A stretch of 64,000 bases of DNA from JAFGLZ01 sp964390905 (GTDB lineage Bacteria > Planctomycetota > Phycisphaerae > UBA1845 > JAFGLZ01): assembly GCA_964390905.1 (NCBI GenBank), contig CAYMLO010000038.1:3977-67976 (forward strand). The letters are read 5' to 3'. The position numbers and the translations under genes are program-made. The first letter of the stretch is position 1. Each line of letters opens with the position of its first letter. Shown in pieces: positions 17,827 to 25,897 of the stretch. The notes beneath the pieces are model-generated. The model saw only the letters and a list, made by a program, of their open reading frames with translations, was not told where the DNA came from and did not search any database.

Positions 17827-18546
17827 TCATCGACGCCGCGTCCAGGTCGCGGAATTGTACCGAACGGCGTGCCGATTGGCGCGGTCCAATTCTGACGGCT
17901 GCCACACACTGGGGGTCAGCGATAGACCGTTGTCGTCGGCGAATTGCCGCGCGATCCGCCGGGCCAGTCCGTCCGGATTGACGCCGCTGTCCGGGTGGAT
18001 GGCGTCAAGGACGATCGAACCGTGCTGAAGCACCGCGTTGGGCGTCCGTCGTTGGGCGCTGCCTGCCAGCTTGCATTCGCCCACCACGACGTCCAACGCG
18101 TGCGCCCGTTCGAAACAGAGGAACGGCTCGTCGCCGCCCGCGTCGTCCGGTCGCACGGAGCCGCGGCGTGCCGCCTGCCCCCCCAGGCCACGGACCACGG
18201 CGATGATCGCGTCGTGCATACTGCAGTACAGGTTCGTCGCGCCACCGCTCAACAACGGGTGTCGGCTGGGAACGGCCAGGCAATAGGTCAGCTCCCGCTC
18301 GTGCAGGATCGCCCCTCCGCCGGTCGTCCGCCGGACGACGGAGAACTGTCGGACGGCGCTGCACGACTCGAATTCAGCGTACGGCTGGAAGTACCCTAGC
18401 GAGACCGTTGGTTCTGACCACCGATAGCACCGCAGCGTGGCTGGACACTCCCCCGCTCCAGCCGCATCGAGAAGCGCCTCGTCGCGGGCCATGTTCACAG
18501 GCCCGTCCAGCGGCGGATCGATCAGCAGACGGAGCGGAACGGTCAT
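17827..18546 (-). CDS. lipoate-protein ligase A-family enzyme
   Basis: The 239-residue protein belongs to the BPL/LplA/LipB superfamily, with RRTTGGGAILH (substrate pocket, about residues 71-81) and ECKLAGSAQR carrying the conserved lysine. It attaches lipoate or octanoate to the lysine of lipoyl domains, for example GcvH and E2 subunits. Its ATG at 18546 overlaps the TGA of gcvPB by four bases (ATGA), which implies translational coupling with the glycine cleavage genes. Whether it is a ligase or an octanoyltransferase (LipM type) cannot be decided by eye. It is somewhat short and lacks the LplA C-terminal domain. Confidence 0.82.
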   Translation of the reverse strand: MTVPLRLLIDPPLDGPVNMARDEALLDAAGAGECPATLRCYRWSEPTVSLGYFQPYAEFESCSAVRQFSVVRRTTGGGAILHERELTYCLAVPSRHPLLSGGATNLYCSMHDAIIAVVRGLGGQAARRGSVRPDDAGGDEPFLCFERAHALDVVVGECKLAGSAQRRTPNAVLQHGSIVLDAIHPDSGVNPDGLARRIARQFADDNGLSLTPSVWQPSELDRANRHAVRYNSATWTRRR

Positions 18547-20054
18547 GGCGTTTCGGCAGCCTGGTCAGCCTCGGGCCGCCACCGGAGATCCGGACGACGG
18601 GCGGCCGTTACCTCGTCGAGGCGGTTGACCGGCATGGTGAACGGTGCGTGGTGCAGCAACTCCGGGCGCTCGCGGGCGTCCCGGGCGATGGCCAGCATCG
18701 CCTCGGCGAACGCGTCCAACGTCGCCAAGGATTCGCTCTCGGTCGGCTCGATCATCAAGCAGTGAGCAACCGGCCAGCTCATCGTCGGCGGATGGACGCC
18801 ATAATCGATCAGCCGCTTGGCCACGTCCAGCTCGGTCACCCCGTAGTCGTGGAACGACGGCACCATGATGAACTCATGGGCGTACGGCCCGTCGAAGGGC
18901 AGGTCGTACGCCTCACGCAGTCGGGCGGCCAGATAGTTGGCCGACAGAACCGCCTTTTCGCTGACGTCCCGTAGCCCATCCGGACCCAGCGCGCGGATGT
19001 AGGCCCACGCCCGGACCAGCACGCCAACTTGGCCGTAGAAGCTGCGGACCTTGCCGATGCTGCTCGCCCGATCATGGTCCCACGCGTACGTTCCGTCGTC
19101 GCGCCGCACGACCTGCGGGACGGGAAGGTAGTCGCGGAGATGTTCCGCCACCGCGATCGGCCCCGCGCCCGGGCCGCCGCACCCGTGCGGCGTGCTGAAC
19201 GTCTTGTGCAGGTTGTAGTGCATCACGTCGACGCCGACGTCTCCCGGACGGACGATCCCCAGGACCGCGTTCATGTTCGCGCCGTCCAGGTACAGCAGCG
19301 CCCCGTGATCATGCAGGATCCGTGCGATCTCGCGGATCTGCCCATCCCAGCGCCCCACCGTGCTGGGGTTGGTGATCATCAGCGCGGCGGTTTGCTCGTC
19401 GACCTTCTTGGCCAGGTCGACCAGGTCGATCCGTCCGTCCGGCAGCGACTCAACCACCATCGCATGCCGCCCGCAGACCGCACAGCTCGCCGGGTTCGTG
19501 CCGTGCGACGTGTCGGGCGTCAGCACCTTGGGCCGCAGCCCGCCGTGGTCACGATGATGGGCCGTGATCACCATCAGGCCCGTCATCTCTCCGTGTGCAC
19601 CCGCGGCCGGCTGCAGCGAGACCTCCGCCAGCCCGGCGATCTCAGCCAACGCCGTCCGAAGCTCATGCAGGATCTGGAGCATGCCCTGCACGTCGTCGTC
19701 CGTCTGGTGTGGGTGCAGGTTCACCAGCCCCGGCATCGCGGCGGCCCGCTCGTTGATCTTCGGGTTGTACTTCATCGTGCACGAGCCGAGTGGGTAGAAG
19801 TTCCCGTCCACGCTGAACAACCGATGCGCCAATCGCGTGTAGTGACGGACCACGTCACACTCGCCGACCTCCGGCAGCGGCGGCGGCCCGTCGGCCAGCA
19901 GCTCCGCGGGGATCACCGACGAGGGCGCAACCGACGGCACGTCCTGCGGCGGCAGGGAGACACCGCACGCCCCGGCCGAACCCATCTCGAAGATCAGCGG
20001 CTCGGGCGGGACCAGCCCAGCGCCTTGCAGTCCTGACGGCTCAACCGGACTCAC
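18543..20054 (-). CDS. gcvPB: glycine dehydrogenase (decarboxylating) subunit 2
   Basis: The roughly 503-residue protein is the C-terminal-type half of the P protein, containing the pyridoxal-phosphate lysine in NLHKTFSTPHGCGGPG and the glycine-rich GTNPASC segment. Together with GcvPA it decarboxylates glycine and loads the aminomethyl group on GcvH. The preferred start is GTG 20054, 7 nt after GGAGG; the frame stays open up to another GTG at 20081, which is 3 nt after the gcvPA stop. The order gcvH-gcvPA-gcvPB-lipoate ligase is on one strand with little or no spacing after gcvPA. No gcvT is present next to it. Confidence 0.93.
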   Translation of the reverse strand: MSPVEPSGLQGAGLVPPEPLIFEMGSAGACGVSLPPQDVPSVAPSSVIPAELLADGPPPLPEVGECDVVRHYTRLAHRLFSVDGNFYPLGSCTMKYNPKINERAAAMPGLVNLHPHQTDDDVQGMLQILHELRTALAEIAGLAEVSLQPAAGAHGEMTGLMVITAHHRDHGGLRPKVLTPDTSHGTNPASCAVCGRHAMVVESLPDGRIDLVDLAKKVDEQTAALMITNPSTVGRWDGQIREIARILHDHGALLYLDGANMNAVLGIVRPGDVGVDVMHYNLHKTFSTPHGCGGPGAGPIAVAEHLRDYLPVPQVVRRDDGTYAWDHDRASSIGKVRSFYGQVGVLVRAWAYIRALGPDGLRDVSEKAVLSANYLAARLREAYDLPFDGPYAHEFIMVPSFHDYGVTELDVAKRLIDYGVHPPTMSWPVAHCLMIEPTESESLATLDAFAEAMLAIARDARERPELLHHAPFTMPVNRLDEVTAARRPDLRWRPEADQAAETP

Positions 20055-20084
20055 CCAACAGCCTCCGCAATTCGCGACCACCCG

Positions 20085-21425
20085 TCACGCATCATCCAGC
20101 GCCTCGACGAGGGCATCGATCTCGGCCCGCGACCGCTTCTCGGTGACGGCCACCAGGAAGCAATCCGCTAGCTCGTCGTACCACCGTCCCAGTGGTACGC
20201 CCGCGAGGATTCCTCGCCGCCTACACGCCGCCAGGACGGCCGGGACGTCCCGCGTCGTCCGCACGGCGAATTCCTTGAAGAACGACACATCAGGGAACGC
20301 CAGCTCGAATCCGTCTAACGAGGCGATCCGCTCGGCGGCATAGTGCGCCTTGTCCAGACATAGCCTGGCGATCCGCTCGATTCCGTGCTTGCCCACGACC
20401 GACAGGTAGACGCCCGCCCGCAGCGCCAACAGCCCCTGGTTTGTGCAGACGTTGCTGGTCGCACGCTCCCGTCGGATGTGCTGTTCGCGGGTCTGGAGCG
20501 TCAGACAATAAGCCCGTCGACCTGCCGCATCGTGCGTGGCACCGACGACGCGCCCGGGGATCTTCCGCATATGCGCCTCGCGGCACGCCAACAAACCCAG
20601 ATAGGGCCCCCCCAGCGACAAGGGACAGCCCAGGGCTTGGCCCTCGCCAACGACGATGTCCGCACCCAGCGCACCCGGCGATTTGAGCAACCCGCACGCG
20701 ATCGGGTCGACCATCACGATGGCCAGCGCCCCCGCGTTGTGGGCGGCCGTCGTCGACAGGTCGATCCGCTCCACGCCCCCGAAGAAGTTCGGCGTCTGGG
20801 TCACCACAGCAGCTGTGTCGTCGTCCAGCAGGCGATCCAGTGCGTCCAGGTCCATCTGCCCATCGCGCGTGGGAACGGCCACCAATTCGATCGGCAGCTC
20901 GCGGACATAGGTCTCCAGCACGACCCGGCAGTCGGGTTGGACCGTCTCGGCCACCAGGACCCGACGTTTCCGCGTGATGGCCCGGGCCATCAGGACCGCC
21001 TCGGCAGCTGCGGACGCCAGCTCGTAGAGAGACGCGTTCGAGACGTCCATCCCCGTCAACTGACAGATCAGCGTCTGGAATTCGTAGAAGGCCTGCAACG
21101 CCCCCTGCGAGGCCTCGGCCTGGTACGGCGTGTAGGCCGTGACGAACTCGCTCTGCCCGGCCAGCTCGTCCACCACCGTCGGGATGAAATGGTCGTAGGC
21201 CCCGCCCCCCAGGAAGCAGATCTGTCCGTCACAGGAACGGTTGCGCGCCGACAACCGGTCCAGCTCGGCCAGCAGCTCCAGCTCCGACAGGGCCGGCGGC
21301 AGATCCAGCGAGCGAGCAAGCCGATCCGACGCGTCGATGGGCGACAGCAATTCGTCGATCGACTCCGTGCCGATCGTCTCGAGCATCTTGGCGACGTCGT
21401 TGTCGGTCAGTTGCGTGTATCGCAT
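20085..21425 (-). CDS. gcvPA: glycine dehydrogenase (decarboxylating) subunit 1
   Basis: The 446-residue protein starts MRYTQLTDNDVAKML, as in other GcvPA proteins, and contains FLGGGAYDHFIPTVVD, AYTPYQAE-SQG and TSNVCTNQGLLAL, all conserved in the family. It pairs with GcvPB to form the P protein of the glycine cleavage system. The start at 21425 is chosen by homology; an upstream in-frame extension of 60 residues exists but looks unlike any protein. Length matches the family. The 89-nt gap after gcvH has no visible promoter or terminator. Confidence 0.93.
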   Translation of the reverse strand: MRYTQLTDNDVAKMLETIGTESIDELLSPIDASDRLARSLDLPPALSELELLAELDRLSARNRSCDGQICFLGGGAYDHFIPTVVDELAGQSEFVTAYTPYQAEASQGALQAFYEFQTLICQLTGMDVSNASLYELASAAAEAVLMARAITRKRRVLVAETVQPDCRVVLETYVRELPIELVAVPTRDGQMDLDALDRLLDDDTAAVVTQTPNFFGGVERIDLSTTAAHNAGALAIVMVDPIACGLLKSPGALGADIVVGEGQALGCPLSLGGPYLGLLACREAHMRKIPGRVVGATHDAAGRRAYCLTLQTREQHIRRERATSNVCTNQGLLALRAGVYLSVVGKHGIERIARLCLDKAHYAAERIASLDGFELAFPDVSFFKEFAVRTTRDVPAVLAACRRRGILAGVPLGRWYDELADCFLVAVTEKRSRAEIDALVEALDDA

Positions 21426-21514
21426 TGCCGGGAAGCTCGGCGGGAACAGGAAACCGTCGAACGGCGCCGCAGACGATGCCCGGCGCCCCGCGACTCGGAT
21501 CAACCGCAGCAGCC

Positions 21515-21898
21515 CTATCCCGCGGACGTCATCCGATCGTACTCGGCGGCGGACATGAGGGCATCCAACGGGGCCAGGCTGTCGGCCCGCACGCGGATCA
21601 TCCACCCCTCGTCAAACGGACTGCTGTTGATGAGCCCCGGTTCGTCGGCCAGCCGTTCGTTGACCTCGACGATCTCGCCGTCGACGGCCGTGTTTAGCTC
21701 GCTGGTCGCCTTGACCGACTCGATCTCGCCGAACGGTTTGCCCGCCGCCACGCGCGTGCCCGCGGCGGGCAAGTCGACGAACGTCACGTCGGTCAGCTCG
21801 TCGGCCGCGAACTTCGTGATGCCCATCGTCACGGTATCGCCGTCGGCCAGAAACCACTCATGCGTCTCGGAATACCGCCGATCATCTGGTGAGGCCAC
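21515..21898 (-). CDS. gcvH: glycine cleavage system H protein
   Basis: The 127-residue lipoyl-carrier protein has the motif EIESVKATSELNT with the lipoylated Lys63, and the GITKFAADELTDVTFVDLP stretch typical of GcvH. It shuttles the aminomethyl group between the P, T and L proteins. The start is a GTG at 21898 with GGAGG 8 nt upstream; no ATG is nearby. It opens the gcvH-gcvPA-gcvPB-ligase unit. The lipoate ligase at the end of the unit probably modifies this protein. A candidate promoter lies at 21955-21983. Confidence 0.95.
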   Translation of the reverse strand: MASPDDRRYSETHEWFLADGDTVTMGITKFAADELTDVTFVDLPAAGTRVAAGKPFGEIESVKATSELNTAVDGEIVEVNERLADEPGLINSSPFDEGWMIRVRADSLAPLDALMSAAEYDRMTSAG

Positions 21899-21954
21899 GA
21901 TGGCTGCCTCCTTGAGTGAACGTCATCGTTTCGCACATCAGCCACGCTGCAACG

Positions 21955-21983
21955 AGGGTACGAACGGCGCCCAGCACTGTCAA
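21955..21983 (-). promoter_or_regulatory. candidate promoter for the gcv unit
   Basis: On the minus strand a perfect TTGACA (21978-21983) is followed after 17 bp by TACCCT (21955-21960). The first gene, gcvH, starts at 21898. The -10 box is weak. No glycine-riboswitch pattern was recognised in the leader. A small hairpin, GTGCTG/CAGCAC, lies upstream at 21998-22012. Confidence 0.35.
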
Positions 21984-22047
21984 GAAACGCAGACTTTGTG
22001 CTGCATCAGCACGTGACTGGCCAGCTTGGGACCTATGCTGCAGCTAC

Positions 22048-22191
22048 GGGTGCCCCATCCTTCGCTCGCCTTCGCGGAACGCGAAGGCGTGAGGGACGGA
22101 ACGCTGCCACAGGACGATTTGCAGTCCATTCCGTCCCCCGCCCTTCTCGAGAGTCCGCGTTCCGCGGACACTCGAGAAGAACGGGGCACCC
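22048..22191. repeat. 144-bp palindromic element with a closing stem and three inner hairpins
   Basis: The 331-bp region between gcvH and the E1 fusion gene contains no gene but holds this element. It is bounded by perfect 9-bp inverted ends GGGTGCCCC (22048-22056) and GGGGCACCC (22183-22191). Inside are three inverted repeats: CGCCTTCGCG/CGCGAAGGCG with loop GAA (22067-22089); GGGACGGAA/TTCCGTCCC (22093-22137) with an inner GGAC/GTCC; and CTTCTCGAG-A-GTCCGCG/CGCGGAC-A-CTCGAGAAG with loop TTC (22143-22179). As RNA or DNA it could fold into a four-way junction. It could be a mobile palindromic repeat (MITE/REP-like) or a structured RNA. I saw no second copy in the window. Confidence 0.7.
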
Positions 22192-22229
22192 ATTGGCTCG
22201 AAGCCTTGCGCGCCGGACCGAGATTGCGG

Positions 22230-24767
22230 TCATCGGATAGCGTCGGCGATTCGTTCGGCGACACGCTCCGGGTTCGGCAGCAGCGCATTCTCCAGGTTCT
22301 TGGCGTAGGGAACGGGACATTCCGGCGCGGCGAGCCGCAAGGGCGGGGCCTTGAGCAGGCCGAAGCCGGCGGACACGGTGCGAGCGATCACCTCCGCTCC
22401 GATGCCGCCCGTCTCCGGGCCCTCCTCAACGGTCACGAGGCGCCCCGTCTTCTTGACGGACTCGAGAATCGTTGGGCTGTCCATCGGGTAGATCGTGGCC
22501 AGGTCGATCACCTCGACGCTTATGCCGGTCTCCTCCAGGATCCGGGCGGCGTCCAGCGCGACGCTAACGCCGAGCAGGTGTGAGACGACCGTCGCGTCCT
22601 CCCCCTCCCTGACCACTCTGGCCCGTCCCAGAGGAAGGACATCGTCGCCGTCCGGCATCGGTCCCAAGCTGGCGTAGAGCAGCTTGTGCTCGAAGAACAG
22701 CACCGGGTTGTCCGATCGGATGGCCGCCTTCAGCAGCCCCTTGGCCGTGTAGGCGTCGCACGGCGCCACGACGATCAGGCCCGGTATCCCGAAGAAGAAC
22801 CGTTCCATCGACTGGGAGTGCTGCGCCGCCATGCCGATGCCGCTTCCCAATGGCGTGCGGATCGTCAACGGGATCGACACCTGACCGCCCGTCATGTATC
22901 GCAGCTTGGCCGCCTGGTTGAGGATCGGGTCCATGCAGCACGTCAGGAAGTCGGCGAAGAGGATCTCGGCGATCGGCCGCATGCCCGTCATGGCTGCACC
23001 AACCGCGCCGCCGACGATGCCGTTTTCGCTGATCGGCGTGTCGATGACGCGGTCACTGCCGAACCGTTCCACGAGGCCCTCACTGACGTTGAAATAGCCG
23101 CCAAGCGACACGTCCTCGCCCCACAGAAAGACGCGCTCATCAGCCGCCATCTCCTCTGCGATGGCTTCGTGGATGGCCTGTGCCACCGATATGTGCCTAC
23201 AGGCCTCTACGTCGCGGACGTCCTCGAATCGCCCGAGGAACAGCGATTCGTCCTCGGGCGTGTAGACGTCCGTGGTCAGTGCTGAGCGGTCAGGCAATTC
23301 GCTGCCAACGGCGAACTCGACGGCCTGGGCCACCTCGGCCCGGGCCTCCGCCCTCACCCGCTCGATGGCCGACGCGTCAAGCCCCTCGCCCTCGATCATC
23401 TCGGTCTCGAGCCGGGCGATCGAATCCTGTTTCCTGAACGTCTCCTTCTCCTCGTCCGATCGGTAGCGTTCGGGTTCCCCTTCCATGTGTCCGTGCCAGC
23501 GGTACGTCATCAGCTCGACCAGACGCGGCCTGCCATCGGTCCTCATGTCGGCGACGATCTCTCGCATGGCTTCATGCACGCGCTTAACGTCGTTCGCCTC
23601 GAGCCGACTCGACGCGATCCCATGGGCCTCCGCCCGTTTGTGTATCTCGGTCACCGCGGAATGGCGCTCGATCGGCGTGAACTCGCCGTACAGGTTGTTC
23701 TCGACGCAAATGAGCACGGGCAACTGGAGGAGAGATATCATGTTCGCCGCTTCGTGGAACATCCCCTGGTTCACCGAGCCGTCGCCGGCGAAGACCACCG
23801 AGATGTCGTCCCGTCCTTCCCGCTTGATCGTGAGCCCCGCGCCCATCGCGAGCAGATAGCCGGCCCCCACGATGCCGTTCGCGCCCAGAACCGACTTGCC
23901 CGCGTCGGTGACGTGCATCGAGCCGCCCTTGCCCCCGCACTGGCCCGCGGCCTTACCATAGATCTCCGCCATCATCCGGCTCAGGTCCGCGCCCTTGGCG
24001 ATGATGTGCCCGTGGCCGCGATGCGTCGTGTTCAGGGAGTCGGTGTCTCTCAGGGCCATGCAAACGCCCGCCGCGACGGCTTCCTGCCCGATCGACAGGT
24101 GAATGGCCTCCGTGGGGAGCTGGCCCTCTCGAAATGCCACCGAGAGGTGTTCCTCGAAGAAACGGATGCGATGCATTGTCCGAAGCAAGTCGAGAGCCGT
24201 GGCCGGTCGGACTGCTGCTGGCGCCTTCCGGTCTGTCCGGGGCGCTTCGGTCCGGAACTCGATCGGGAAATGTGGTATGACGGCTAGATCGTAATCTCGT
24301 TTCTTCTTGGTCCCAAATCCCAGCCGGCGTCGCTTCCGCGTCGTCCTCTCCCCGGATCGCAGGAACTCGGCCTTGCCCATCTCCCGGAGCACCTGGGGAT
24401 AGAGGGAGAAGGCGGGTTTGAGCGCGGGCAGCAGCTTGAGCGCCTTCTGCACCGATCCCTTCGCAACGATCCTCCTGCTGGCGATGGCCAGCGGCACGTT
24501 GAGGTCCTCCATCCAGAACCGGTGACTCGTCTCCGAGGACAGGATCATCTCCACGTCACAATCAAACGCCTCGGGAGGATCCCAGTAGTACCTGGGGCGA
24601 TCCCCGCTGGCGTCCAGGTAAAGATCGGTCGCAAAATCGGTGAAACGGAACCTCGCAACCAACCCGGTGCTGGATAGGGGGTCTGCGATGTGAGGGGTGC
24701 GGAGGATTCTCTCCCAGAGCGTGGAGAGGATTCGGACGAACTCCTCCTTCGTCTCGAACGGCGTCAT
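22230..24767 (-). CDS. SCP2-like domain fused to 2-oxo acid dehydrogenase E1 alpha and E1 beta
   Basis: The 845-residue protein joins three modules. Residues about 1-125 look like an SCP2 sterol-carrier-type domain (DVEMILSSETSHRFW, then GSVQKALKLLPALKPAF). A basic linker (134-160, with RKRRR and KKKR) follows. Residues about 190-500 are E1 alpha with the thiamine-diphosphate motif GDGSVNQGMFHEAANM (328 onward) ending in ENN (357-358). Residues about 524-845 are E1 beta (HISVAQAIHEAIAEEM, GEDVSLGGYFNVS, DTPISENGIVGGAVGAAMTG). E1 decarboxylates a 2-oxo acid such as pyruvate, branched-chain 2-oxo acids or acetoin, and passes the acyl group to a lipoylated E2. No E2 or E3 gene is in the window. 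ATG 24767 lies 11 nt after the sialidase-like gene. The E1 assignment is confident; the SCP2 call is by pattern only. Confidence 0.85.
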   Translation of the reverse strand: MTPFETKEEFVRILSTLWERILRTPHIADPLSSTGLVARFRFTDFATDLYLDASGDRPRYYWDPPEAFDCDVEMILSSETSHRFWMEDLNVPLAIASRRIVAKGSVQKALKLLPALKPAFSLYPQVLREMGKAEFLRSGERTTRKRRRLGFGTKKKRDYDLAVIPHFPIEFRTEAPRTDRKAPAAVRPATALDLLRTMHRIRFFEEHLSVAFREGQLPTEAIHLSIGQEAVAAGVCMALRDTDSLNTTHRGHGHIIAKGADLSRMMAEIYGKAAGQCGGKGGSMHVTDAGKSVLGANGIVGAGYLLAMGAGLTIKREGRDDISVVFAGDGSVNQGMFHEAANMISLLQLPVLICVENNLYGEFTPIERHSAVTEIHKRAEAHGIASSRLEANDVKRVHEAMREIVADMRTDGRPRLVELMTYRWHGHMEGEPERYRSDEEKETFRKQDSIARLETEMIEGEGLDASAIERVRAEARAEVAQAVEFAVGSELPDRSALTTDVYTPEDESLFLGRFEDVRDVEACRHISVAQAIHEAIAEEMAADERVFLWGEDVSLGGYFNVSEGLVERFGSDRVIDTPISENGIVGGAVGAAMTGMRPIAEILFADFLTCCMDPILNQAAKLRYMTGGQVSIPLTIRTPLGSGIGMAAQHSQSMERFFFGIPGLIVVAPCDAYTAKGLLKAAIRSDNPVLFFEHKLLYASLGPMPDGDDVLPLGRARVVREGEDATVVSHLLGVSVALDAARILEETGISVEVIDLATIYPMDSPTILESVKKTGRLVTVEEGPETGGIGAEVIARTVSAGFGLLKAPPLRLAAPECPVPYAKNLENALLPNPERVAERIADAIR

Positions 24768-24778
24768 GAGCGGCCCGC

Positions 24779-25867
24779 CTACTCCCCGTAGAACCAGTCG
24801 ATCGGGATCCGGGCGACGTGCAGGCCGTCGCGGGCGTGGTAGCAGACCAGGGCGACGTCGTCGTCGAGAAACTCGACGCACTGGTACCCGAAGTCGTCTT
24901 CGGGGTCCCGTGCGATGTTGCGCTGATGGATGAAGGTTTTGGCCTCGTCCTTGGAGATGGCCGACGACAGGGCGCAGCGCCTGCGGATCTTCGGGTTCTT
25001 CTTGTCGACGGATTTCTCACTGATCCAAATGAAGAGCAGGTCGCCTGTGGACGGAATCCGCCGGACCGTAGGCAGGCCGGCGTAAGGCATCTTGAGCTCA
25101 TTGATCGGCTCGCCCTTGGACCAGGTCTGGCACTTGTCGGTGGAGTAGGCCCGCACGGGGAATCCGCTGTACGTGCGGGCAAACATCATCACGCGCCCGT
25201 CCTTGAGCTCCACCGCGTCGGCCTCCTGGACCTCGACGGGCATCATGTCGACGGTGTTCTTGCTGGCCTGCCAACTGTGCCCGAGGTCGTCGGAGAAGAA
25301 GGCGATGCCGGTGTACCCGCTGTGGTCGCGGGTGCTGGGGTAATGGGCCTTGTACTCGGCCATCGCGACGATCCGCCCGGTCGACAGCGTGAACAGCCGA
25401 TCGTTGTGGACGATGACGTAGCCGGGATATGGCGTCATGCAGAACTGCTCGGTCCAGGTCTTGGCCTCGTCAGCGGACCGCCGGACGTAGTTGTGCCCGA
25501 AGTAGGGCGTCGTCGGGTGCGTGGAGTAGATGTACGACAGCAGGATCTCGTCGTTTTTGAGCCGCAGGAAGCTGGGGTGACAGAAGTACCCCTTGGCCGG
25601 GGGCTTCGGCTTGGACACGAGCACGAACGGCTCGCCCCACGTCTTGCCCTTGTCTGTGGACTTGACGCACGCGATGCCGCCGTCCTTGGTGTAGGACATC
25701 AGCAGCGAGCCGTCCTTGAGCTGCAAGAAGTCGCCGGGCATGCCGCGCGGACCGTGCGGTCCCTTTTTGACCTTGATGGCCAACCGGTCCTCGAAGTCGG
25801 CGCCCAGAAGCGGCGCGGCGACGAAGAGAAGACCCACGGCGACGGCGATGTGTTGGCAGGTTTGCAT
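24779..25867 (-). CDS. exported sialidase-like BNR-repeat protein
   Basis: The 362-residue protein has a signal peptide (about 1-22) followed by a six-bladed sialidase-type propeller. BNR/Asp-box-like motifs occur at STDKGKTWGEPF, SADEAKTWTEQF, SDDLGHSWQASK, STDKCQTWSKGE and SKDEAKTF. Such proteins hydrolyse terminal sialic acids or are related glycan-binding or rhamnosidase-like proteins. The substrate is not shown by the sequence. The ATG at 25867 follows GAGGAAG. It lies between the FAH-family gene (30 nt) and the E1 fusion gene (11 nt) and is probably cotranscribed with both. Confidence 0.8.
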   Translation of the reverse strand: MQTCQHIAVAVGLLFVAAPLLGADFEDRLAIKVKKGPHGPRGMPGDFLQLKDGSLLMSYTKDGGIACVKSTDKGKTWGEPFVLVSKPKPPAKGYFCHPSFLRLKNDEILLSYIYSTHPTTPYFGHNYVRRSADEAKTWTEQFCMTPYPGYVIVHNDRLFTLSTGRIVAMAEYKAHYPSTRDHSGYTGIAFFSDDLGHSWQASKNTVDMMPVEVQEADAVELKDGRVMMFARTYSGFPVRAYSTDKCQTWSKGEPINELKMPYAGLPTVRRIPSTGDLLFIWISEKSVDKKNPKIRRRCALSSAISKDEAKTFIHQRNIARDPEDDFGYQCVEFLDDDVALVCYHARDGLHVARIPIDWFYGE

Positions 25868-25897
25868 GGCTGCTTCCTCACTTGACTCTGCCCGCGG

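Noticed and set aside
20385..22016. 543-residue plus-strand frame over the gcv genes
   Set aside because: It is antisense to gcvPA and gcvH, which have clear family motifs. The plus-strand translation is low-complexity.
21899..22229. Possible glycine riboswitch before gcvH
   Set aside because: No conserved glycine-aptamer core was recognised in the leader; the visible structure is the palindromic element instead.
24768..24881. 38-residue N-terminal extension of the E1 fusion
   Set aside because: It overlaps the end of the sialidase-like gene and is composed almost wholly of Arg and Pro. ATG 24767 just after that stop fits better.
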